From contig CAWGMT010000011.1 of assembly GCA_963823675.1 (NCBI GenBank), forward strand, positions 620,001 through 684,000: a stretch of DNA of 64,000 nucleotides, read 5' to 3'. The notes below the pieces were generated by a model that worked only from the letters and a program-made list of their open reading frames with translations, ran no database searches and was not told the DNA's origin. Made by a program: the position numbers and the translations under genes. This stretch comes from CAWGMT01 sp963823675 (GTDB lineage Bacteria; Planctomycetota; Planctomycetia; Isosphaerales; Isosphaeraceae). Numbering within the stretch: the stretch's first letter is position 1; every line of letters begins with the position of its first letter. Below, in pieces: positions 31,612 through 38,357 of the stretch.

Positions 31612-31691
31612 ATCACGCTCCGCGTGATGTTCTGTCGCGGGCGACGGCCGCGCGACTGGAGTCGATGTAGTCATCACGCTCCGCGTGATGG
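31612..31691. repeat. REP-like palindrome, CATCACGC family, copies 2 and 3
   Basis: Two copies of CATCACGCTCCGCGTGATG lie at 31612-31630 and 31673-31691 in the same orientation, in the gap between the two permease genes. Copy 3 extends to a 27-bp unit (GTAGT before, GTC after) that is identical to copies 4 and 5 in reverse orientation. Confidence 0.9.
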
Positions 31692-31837
31692 TCACCCGTT
31701 TGACCGAACGCCTTCGGCCCGCCCCGGCGGAGACCTTCGGTCCGGGAAACGGCGGGGTCGAGAGACCCGCGCCGAACCGAAGCACCAAGGACAAAGGAGA
31801 AAGGACCAAGGAGAAAGGAGAGAAGAGAAAGGGCCAA

Positions 31838-31907
31838 GGACAACGGACAACGGACAACGGACAACGGACAACGGACAACGGACAACGGACAGCGGACAAA
31901 GGACAAC
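31838..31907 (+). repeat. Heptanucleotide tandem repeat GGACAAC directly upstream of permease 2
   Basis: Ten heptamers run without a gap from 31838 to 31907: seven perfect GGACAAC units, then GGACAGC, GGACAAA and GGACAAC. The array ends two bases before the ATG at 31910. A looser purine-rich version (AAGGAGAAAGGACC) precedes it from about 31790. The array therefore occupies the ribosome binding region of the next gene. Confidence 0.9.
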
Positions 31908-31909
31908 CC

Positions 31910-33019
31910 ATGTGGCTGCGAATCCGATCCCTGATCAGGAAAGAGCTGCTCGCGGTCTGGCGCGATCCCAAGAGCCGGTTCGTCCTCCTCGGGCCGCCCG
32001 TCTTCCAGATGCTCATCTTCGCCTATGCCGCGACTCAGGAAGTAAAAAACGTGCGGATTGCCGTGCTCAACCAGGACATGGGAACCGCTGCGCGCGACCT
32101 GGTCGCCCGGTTCGAGGGCTCGACCAATTTCCGCGCGGTCGACCACTTGCAGTCGGACGCTGAGATCGGGCGGGCGATCGATGCGCGGCGGGTGCTCCTG
32201 GTCGTGCATATCCGCCAGGACTTCTCACGCGCGGTGGCGGCGGGCCGGGCGACGTCCGTGCAGCTCATCCAGGACGGCCGCAGCTCGAATGCTTCGCAGA
32301 TCCTGGGGGGATATGCCCAGGAGATCATCAACGATTACAACCGGGAACTGGCGCAGACCCGGCCGGTGCCGCCTCCGCCGAGCGTGGTGGTATCGCGGAC
32401 CTGGTTCAATCCCAATCTCGACTCGCTCTGGAGCACGGTCCCCAGCCTGGTGGCCATCCTGGTGGCATTGGAGGGGATGATGGTCACGGGCCTGTCGGTG
32501 GCCCGCGAACGGGAGCTCGGGACCTTCGATCAGTTACTGGTCTCGCCGCTCTCCCCCGGCGAGATCGTGCTGGGCAAGACCACGGCGGCGTTCCTGATCG
32601 GCATCGCCGAGGGAACGCTCATGGTCACGGTCGCGGTCTACTTCTTCCGGGTGCCGTTCTACGGCTCGGTGGCTTTGCTTTATGTGAGCATGTCCGTCTA
32701 CTTGCTCGCCCTGCTCGGCGTGGGGCTCTTCATCTCGTCGATCGCCTGGACGCAGCAGCAAGCGATCCTCGGCACCTTCTCGTGCATGGTGCCCATGATT
32801 CTCTTATCGGGCTTCGCCAGCCCGGTCGAGAACATGCCGGATTGGTTGCAATACGTGACGCTCGCCAACCCAGCCCGGCACTTCATCGTGATCGTCAAGG
32901 GCCAGTTCTTGAAGGCGATGCCGGTGCGCGACGTGCTGAACAGCCTGTGGCCCCTGATGCTGATCGCGGCGGCAACACTCGCGGGGTCCACGCGGCTATT
33001 CCGGAGGCGGGCTGGATAA
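31910..33019 (+). CDS. ABC-2 type permease 2 of the exporter
   Basis: This 369-residue paralogue of permease 1 begins MWLRIRSLIRKELLAVWRDPKSRFVLLGPPVFQMLIFAYA. It has the same plan: a first helix, a large extracytoplasmic domain (KNVRIAVLNQDMGTAARDLVARF ...), then five helices with the conserved block RERELGTFDQLLVSPLSPGEIVLGK. I choose ATG 31910, where homology starts; the frame is open upstream but only translates the heptamer array. A conventional ribosome binding site is replaced by GGACAAA/GGACAAC units. It would form a heterodimer with permease 1 to export an unknown drug- or lipid-like substrate. Confidence 0.9.
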   Translation: MWLRIRSLIRKELLAVWRDPKSRFVLLGPPVFQMLIFAYAATQEVKNVRIAVLNQDMGTAARDLVARFEGSTNFRAVDHLQSDAEIGRAIDARRVLLVVHIRQDFSRAVAAGRATSVQLIQDGRSSNASQILGGYAQEIINDYNRELAQTRPVPPPPSVVVSRTWFNPNLDSLWSTVPSLVAILVALEGMMVTGLSVARERELGTFDQLLVSPLSPGEIVLGKTTAAFLIGIAEGTLMVTVAVYFFRVPFYGSVALLYVSMSVYLLALLGVGLFISSIAWTQQQAILGTFSCMVPMILLSGFASPVENMPDWLQYVTLANPARHFIVIVKGQFLKAMPVRDVLNSLWPLMLIAAATLAGSTRLFRRRAG

Positions 33020-33207
33020 TTGTCGCCTTTCGCAGAGCGAAGAAGACGACTTTTTCGGGAATCCTCAAGTTTCCACAGCTCTGAAAGAACGCCACAATAC
33101 AAACATTCTAGATGGGCATTGTCTATCAATATCATTCTATAGTAGAATGACAAACGCTCCCGCTGATGACCCGGCGGTTCCTTGTCTGCCGCTGGCAGCC
33201 GGTGCAA

Positions 33208-33387
33208 ATTGGCCGTCACAATTCACGCTCTTGCCGCCAGACCATCACGCGGAGCGTGATGACTACTTCAGCCGATCCAGATTGGCCGTCACAATCCATG
33301 CTCTCGCCGCCAGACCATCACGCGGAGCGTGATGACTACTTCAGCCGATCCAGATTGGCCGTTACAATGCATGCTCTTGCTGCTCGT
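33208..33387. repeat. 73-bp tandem repeat, 2.5 copies, containing REP-like palindromes 4 and 5
   Basis: The marker ATTGGCCGTCACAAT starts at 33208, 33281 and (with one change) 33354, giving a period of 73 bases. Each of the two full units contains the palindrome CATCACGCGGAGCGTGATG (33243-33261 and 33316-33334). It fills most of the gap between permease 2 and the TIR gene; no other feature is seen in 33020-33471. Confidence 0.9.
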
Positions 33388-33471
33388 ATGAGAACTCGGG
33401 ATCGGCGATCGAGACCGATTCCCGGCGAAGGTGTGCTTTGCTGGTATCAGGCTGCGATCGGAGTGGCGACC

Positions 33472-35681
33472 ATGATTCGCGAGACTTCACCAGCCAACGG
33501 CCAGGCCCAGGTCTTCGTCAGCTACGCCAAGCTCGATGCCGAGCAGGTGATCGCCATGGTGCGCCTGCTGGAAAAGGAGGGGATCACGGTCTGGCGCGAC
33601 GGCGACCGCATCCTCGGCGGCCAATCGTGGTCCGAAGCGATCACGCACGCGATCGCCCATTCGCGGGTCTTTTTGCTGATGTGCTCGCCTCATTCACTGG
33701 CGTCGGTGCTGACGGGCGCGTATTCGCGGCTGTATGCCTCGCCCCAGCAGATGCGCGGCGACGACCCCGACCCGCGGGACGATGTGTATGCCCTCGGGGT
33801 GATCTGGTACCAACTTTTGACCGGCGACCTGGCCAGCCCCGCGCCAACCGGCCGAAGATGGGTTGACGGGCTCCGCCGGCACGGGATGAGCGACGCGGCC
33901 ATTGACTTGCTGTCGTCGTGCTTCGAGAGCGATCCGGCGCATCGGCCCGACGACGCCGGCGTGCTGGCCGATCGGCTCCAGAGATTACCGCGCTCAGCTT
34001 CGACCAAGCCGGCCGATGCGGCGACCGAGTTGCCGCGCCGGGAGGCCGAGGCTCCGTCCGAGCCGGTATTGCGCCCCGCCGAGATAGGTTGTGAGGGCGA
34101 GGCTCCGCCCGAGCCGGTGTTGCCCCCTGGCAAGATACGTCGGGAGGGCGAGGCTCCGTCCGAGCCGGTGTTCCCCTCTGGCGGGATAGGTCGGGAGGGC
34201 GGGGCTCCGTCCGAGCCGGCGTTGCCCCCCGGCGAGCCGACCCCCAAACCGGCTCGGACGGAGCCTCGCCCTCCCGGAGCGCTGCGAGCCCAGCTTGTCC
34301 CGCGCGGCCGGCGGCCGGAAGCCGCTGCGGTCTCAGCGCGCCCCGTGCCCGGCTCGGGGTGGTTCACCGGCTCGCGGCGCTGGGTCGCCGCGGGCCTGCT
34401 GGGCCTTGCCGGATTGCTCGGCGTCATCGTCTACATCGCGACCGACAAGGGCACCATCAAGATCACGGGCAGCGACCCCCTCATGACGGTCCGGATCGAC
34501 GGTCGCGGGTACCGCATCGAAAACCTGGGCCGGCCGATCACGTTCCGAACGGGCGAGCATCAGCTCCTGGTGAAGCGGGAAGATATCGAGTTCAGAACGA
34601 AATCGTTTCAGATCCGGCGCGGCGCGGAGACGGTGCTGGATGTGACTTACACGGAGGACGATCGGAGCGGTAACTGGCCCCCCAAGCCGCCGGACAGCCG
34701 GCCCGCGGAAACCAAGCTGTCAAGTGCCATACCGTCCAAGCCCGAATTCATTGCCGAGGCGCCAAAGCCGGCAGCCGCCGCGCGGCCGCGCGACAGAGCC
34801 GATTCGCCCGCGCCGCGCCGTCCGACCCCGAATCCATCACGACCCGCGTCGGCCAGATCAAGCTCAAGCGGATTCCGGCCGGCACATTCCTCATGGGGTC
34901 GCCTGACGGGCAAGGCGACACCGACGAGCATCCCCAGCACGAGGTCCGGATCACGCGGCCGTTCTACGTGGGCGTTACGGAGGTGACCCGCGGTCAGTTT
35001 CGCCTTCTTGTGGACGAGACGGGTTACAAGACCGAGGCTGAGAAGGACGGGAAGGGAGGGTATGGCTGGAATGAGGAAACCAAGCAGTTCGAGCAGAACG
35101 CGAGGTATACCTGGCAGAACCCCGGTTTCGAGCAGACGGATGACCACCCGGTGGTCAACGTGAGCTGGAACGACGCCCAGGAGTTCGTCAAGTGGCTGAG
35201 CCAGAAGGAGGGCAAGACCTACCGGCTGCCGACCGAGGCCGAATGGGAGTATGCCTGCCGTGCGGGAACGAAGACAGCGTACTTCTGCGGTGATGAGCCC
35301 GAGGGCCTGGCCGCCGTGGCTAACGTCGCCGATGGGACGGCCAAGGAGAAGTACCCTGACTGGACCTGGTCGATCGCAGCGCGCGATGGATACGTTTACA
35401 CGTCACCGGTAGGTCGGTTTCGCGCCAATGCGTTTGGACTGTATGATATGCACGGCAATGTGTGGGAGTGGTGCCAGGACGGGTATGACGGGGAATACTA
35501 CAAGCAGGCGCCTGTCGATGACCCGCCGGGGCCTTCCGAGGCCTCGCACCGGGTGCTCCGCGGCGGGGGCTGGGGCAGCGAGCCCCGCTACTGCCGGTCG
35601 GCGTACCGGCACTGGCTCGAGCCGGCGGAGCGGGACAACTACCTCGGCTTCCGCCTGGCCGCAAGTCAGTCTGGACGCTGA
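33472..35681 (+). CDS. TIR domain - kinase C-lobe remnant - membrane helix - SUMF1 (FGE-sulfatase) protein, frameshifted
   Basis: From ATG 33472, residues about 10-78 are a TIR domain (AQVFVSYAKLDAEQV; BB-loop region GITVWRDGDRILGGQSW; VFLLMCSPHSLAS). At about residue 80 it passes abruptly into the C-lobe of a Ser/Thr kinase (LYASPQQMRGDDPDPRDDVYALGVIWYQLLTGDL). The end of the TIR domain and the kinase N-lobe, HRD and DFG motifs are missing. A 17-residue proline-rich repeat (188-260), a membrane helix (304-325: AAGLLGLAGLLGVIVYIAT), a PEGA-like segment and, after a frameshift near 34800, a complete SUMF1 domain follow (RIPAGTFLMGSPDG, HPVVNVSWNDAQEF, YRLPTEAEWEYACRAG, GNVWEWCQD). Such fusions suggest signalling or defence; the internal loss suggests decay or a mis-assembly. 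Confidence 0.7.
34048..34285. repeat. 51-bp tandem repeat (GAGGCTCCGTCCGAGCC) in coding sequence, with inverted end copy
   Basis: The block GAGGCTCCGTCCGAGCCGG (or a close variant) recurs at 34048, 34099, 34150 and 34201, a period of exactly 51 bases (17 residues, EGEAPSEPV...). An inverted copy (CGGCTCGGACGGAGCCTCGC) lies at about 34254-34273. All copies are in frame in the linker of the TIR/SUMF1 protein. Confidence 0.9.
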
Positions 35682-35703
35682 GCTCAAGTCAAGTTTCAAG
35701 GCA

Positions 35704-35830
35704 AGTCTGTGAGCGTAGCCGGGCTGCGAGGCTCGGCTGGCGAAGCGGCGGAGCCGCGGGGCGGAGCCCAGCCAGCCGTGGCCGAAGCAAGCCCGGCGGA
35801 GACGGTGGGGTGGCGGGGCGGTATTTCAAG
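35704..35830. repeat. GC-rich palindromic repeat region after the SUMF1 gene
   Basis: This stretch has nested inverted segments (AGCCGGGCTGCGAGGCTCGG; GGCGAAGCGGCGGAGCCGCG; CCAGCCAGCCGTGGCC) and no credible coding sequence. It resembles a multi-hairpin intergenic repeat between the SUMF1 and vapB genes. Confidence 0.5.
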
Positions 35831-35914
35831 CCGGCAATTGACACGCCATCGGCGAACTTGCCTTTCCGGCCCTAATAGTGTATATCATTGATAGATATCG
35901 CAACGGGGGGGGCC

Positions 35915-36163
35915 ATGAGCGAGAGCGGCATCGCGAGAATCTTCAAGCATGGGCGGAGCCAAGCGGTGCGCCTGCCGTTGGCGTTTCGCCTGCCCGGTGA
36001 CCGCGTGCGCGTAAGCCGCGTCGAGAGGGGCATCCTGCTTGAGCCGATCGTTACCGACCTCGATACGTGGTTCAGCGAGCTGGACCGCTTTGCCGATGTG
36101 CCGTTCATGGAGGATGGACGCCGACAGCCGCCAATGCCCGACTCGGAAGCCGTGTTCGATTGA
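35915..36163 (+). CDS. vapB: VapB-type antitoxin (AbrB/MazE fold)
   Basis: This 82-residue protein has the swapped-hairpin AbrB signature ARIFKHGRSQAVRLPLAFRLPGDRVRVSR, followed by an acidic and hydrophobic C-terminal tail (DLDTWFSELDRFADVPFM) that would wrap the toxin. The ATG at 35915 follows a G-run (CGGGGGGGGCC). The stop TGA 36161-36163 overlaps the TTG start of vapC (TTGA), so expression of toxin and antitoxin is coupled. The antitoxin would bind its own promoter and neutralise the PIN ribonuclease. Confidence 0.9.
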   Translation: MSESGIARIFKHGRSQAVRLPLAFRLPGDRVRVSRVERGILLEPIVTDLDTWFSELDRFADVPFMEDGRRQPPMPDSEAVFD

Positions 36164-36568
36164 CTTACCATCTGGACACGAACATCGTCGTGGCGTTGCT
36201 CAAAAACAAGCCCGCCCGCGTGCGTGAGCGCTTGCGGCAGGTGGTATCCGAAGACGCGCTCGTCGCTGTGTCATCAGTAGTGCTGTTCGAGCTTTGGTAT
36301 GGCGTGGCGCGCAGCGGACGACCGCAGGAGAACACCGAGCGACTGCGTGCCTTTCTCTCGGGCGACATCAGCCTCGTACCGTTTGAGGACGAGGATGCGG
36401 CGATTGCAGGCAGTCTGCGCCTCGCTGGAAACGGCTGGGACGCCGATCGGGCCGTATGACCTATTGATCGCCGCCCAGGCGCTCAGGGCAGGCGCGACGC
36501 TCGCGACCGCGAACGTCTCTGAGTTTGCTCGTGTGACGGGCCTCGTATGGGAAGACTGGACTCTCTGA
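36160..36568 (+). CDS. vapC: VapC-type PIN-domain toxin, one frameshift
   Basis: The protein of about 135 residues starts at TTG 36160 inside the vapB stop (TTGA overlap). PIN acidic residues are visible: Asp in YHLDTNIVVALL, Glu in SVVLFELWYGVAR, Asp in GPYDLLIAAQAL, and the final TANVSEFARVTGLVWEDW. A frameshift near 36418 (between IAGSLR and LETAGTPIGPYDLL) splits the frame. With the indel corrected, all four acidic positions are present, so the family's Mg-dependent RNase activity would be expected. As written the toxin would be truncated. Confidence 0.85.
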
Positions 36569-37173
36569 TGGGTTTGCGTTTCTCAGAAGAGCGGGTTGAG
36601 GAAATGGTCGCGGGAGTTTCCGCCATGATCTTGGGAATTCGTGGAATTGAAGAGTCCTCGGTCAGCGATTGACGACCTCGATCGTCTGAACAATCTGCTG
36701 GAGCGGATCCTTTCCTGTTCCCTCCGGTTTCGTTGCGCGCCACGTCCCCCCCTTGCTAAGGGGGGGTACGGGGGGTGGACAGCGCGCTACCAACGCCATG
36801 GCTATCACCGTCCGGGAAAGCACGACTCCGGTCGGGCCGTTGCTGGTGCCACGCCTGCCCCCCCTTAGCAAGGGGGGGAGGTTTTTCGGGAGACGCGGCG
36901 CAACAAAAAGCGTTGGGAATGAGCGCTGAATCCGGCTCATCCGGGCCACGTTTTCATCAGGCCCCCGGCTCCCCTTCGCAGACGGGGAAAGGGACCGGGC
37001 GCTCGAAACGGGGGAAAATACCTCTGCCCCATGGTTATCGGTTGCGATCAGGATTAGACTCAGCCTCACCACTCTGCCTGAGCGGCATAGAACACTCGCG
37101 CGGAACCCGCTTTCCGCCGCCGGTGCCCGCTGGAAACTCGCACCGTCCCACTTTCGCTCGACGGAGAAAGACC
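36569..37173. other. Intergenic region with two C-run/G-run palindromes
   Basis: No gene is seen in these 605 bases. Palindromes of the type CCCCCCTTGCTAAGGGGGG lie at about 36746-36766 and, in inverted orientation, 36859-36879, flanking about 90 bases. They look like ends of a small inverted-repeat element. Both may fold as strong hairpins. Confidence 0.6.
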
Positions 37174-37610
37174 ATGACGATCAGAGCGACGAACCGATCC
37201 GTCTTCCGGTTCTGGCTCCCGTGGCTGACCGTGCCGGCTGGTTTATTCTTCCTGGTCAGCTCGTCGCTATCCCAGCAAGAGCCCGCGGCGGGCAAGCCCG
37301 GGCCGGCAGCGGCCGATGCCGCCCAGACGAGCTCTTACGACCAGATTGCCCCCGTTCTCCTGGGGAAGGAGAGCACGATCTCATGGTCGATCGCTTCTAC
37401 AAGACGCAGACCATCAACGGCCTGGTCGCCACCAAGCAGGGGCCGATCAAGACCTTCACCCTGCGCGGCATCAAGGAATCTCCCCCCTTTTTCCACGACG
37501 GCCGGCTGCTTACGCTGGAAGACACCGTGGAGTTCTTCAACCTGATCCTCGATCTCAAGTTGACTCAGGAAGAAAAGACCGGCCTCGTCGCATTCATGCG
37601 GCAGCTCTGA
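37174..37610 (+). pseudogene. Remnant of a planctomycete cytochrome c peroxidase-like protein (both ends kept, middle lost)
   Basis: The start encodes a signal peptide (RFWLPWLTVPAGLFFLVSS) and the first residues of the mature protein (SSYDQIAPVLLGKES). It then jumps, with a frame change near 37376, to the C-terminus HDLMVDRFYKTQTINGLVATKQGPIKTFTLRGIKESPPFFHDGRLLTLEDTVEFFNLIL. This tail is typical of secreted di-haem cytochrome peroxidase relatives of several hundred residues. No CxxCH haem motif remains, so the product cannot bind haem. The loss of the centre with retention of both ends is also seen in other genes of this window. Confidence 0.8.
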
Positions 37611-37641
37611 TTTTCAACCTCAACCACCTACGGAGGCAACC

Positions 37642-38241
37642 ATGAACAAGTCCAAATCCGCGAAGGTCGTTCGTAGTGCGGCGCCGCTCTTGGGGCAGCA
37701 CGCGAGAGAGATTCAGGCGTTTCGAAGCGTGGTTCCCATGCCGATCGCACTCGCCGAGGAAACGTGCCGGCGAAGCGCCGACGCCCTCAACCAGTTGCTC
37801 GCCGACACGATCACGCTGCGCGACCTCTACAAGAAGCACCACTGGCAGGTGTCAGGGCCGACCTTCTACCAGCTCCACCTGCTGTTCGATAAGCATTACG
37901 GCGAGCAGAACGAACTGGTGGACGAGATCGCCGAGCGGATCATGATGCTGGGCGGCGTGAGCATCGCCATGGCCGCCGATGTCGCCGAGACGACCTTGAT
38001 CCCGCGGCCCCCCAAGGGGCGCGAAGAGGTTCCGGTCCAGATCTCTCGCCTGCTGGCAGCGCACGAGATCGTGCTCAAGGAAGCACGCACGATGGCCCGC
38101 GAGGCGGCCCAGGCCGGCGACGACGGCACCAACGACCTGGTCGTCAGCGACGTGATTCGCACCAACGAGATGCAAGTCTGGTTCGTCGCCGAGCACCTGG
38201 TCGATGCCCCGCTCGTCCACGCCGACGGGCAGGCCGACTAA
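37642..38241 (+). CDS. dps: Dps-type ferritin-like DNA-protection protein
   Basis: The 199-residue protein has the Dps ferroxidase signature at the subunit interface (LYKKHHWQVSGPTFYQLHLLFDKHYGEQNELVDEIAERI: His, Asp and Glu ligands). The protein would form a dodecamer that oxidises and stores iron and protects DNA. The N-terminal extension is basic (MNKSKSAKVVR), as in DNA-binding members. An AGGAGG-like site (GGAGGC) precedes the ATG. It stands alone, 31 bases after the cytochrome remnant; no regulator site was recognised. Confidence 0.93.
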   Translation: MNKSKSAKVVRSAAPLLGQHAREIQAFRSVVPMPIALAEETCRRSADALNQLLADTITLRDLYKKHHWQVSGPTFYQLHLLFDKHYGEQNELVDEIAERIMMLGGVSIAMAADVAETTLIPRPPKGREEVPVQISRLLAAHEIVLKEARTMAREAAQAGDDGTNDLVVSDVIRTNEMQVWFVAEHLVDAPLVHADGQAD

Positions 38242-38357
38242 TTGCCGACGTTCGTTCGAAAGATTCCCGCGCGATAAGGTCTTCATCGCGCCGGGGCAAG
38301 GCACGACTCGGGGGAATTCATCGACCTGCCGCCCAACCGCATTGTCCCGGTCTTTCC

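Noticed and set aside
31838..31907. CRISPR array
   Set aside because: The 7-bp units are contiguous with no spacers; it is a simple tandem repeat.
34048..34285. CRISPR-like array with 51-bp period
   Set aside because: The intervening parts are similar to each other and are translated in frame; no cas genes are present.
33472..35681. Diversity-generating retroelement target (SUMF1 has the lectin-like fold used by DGRs)
   Set aside because: No reverse transcriptase, no template repeat and no A-biased variation were seen in the window.
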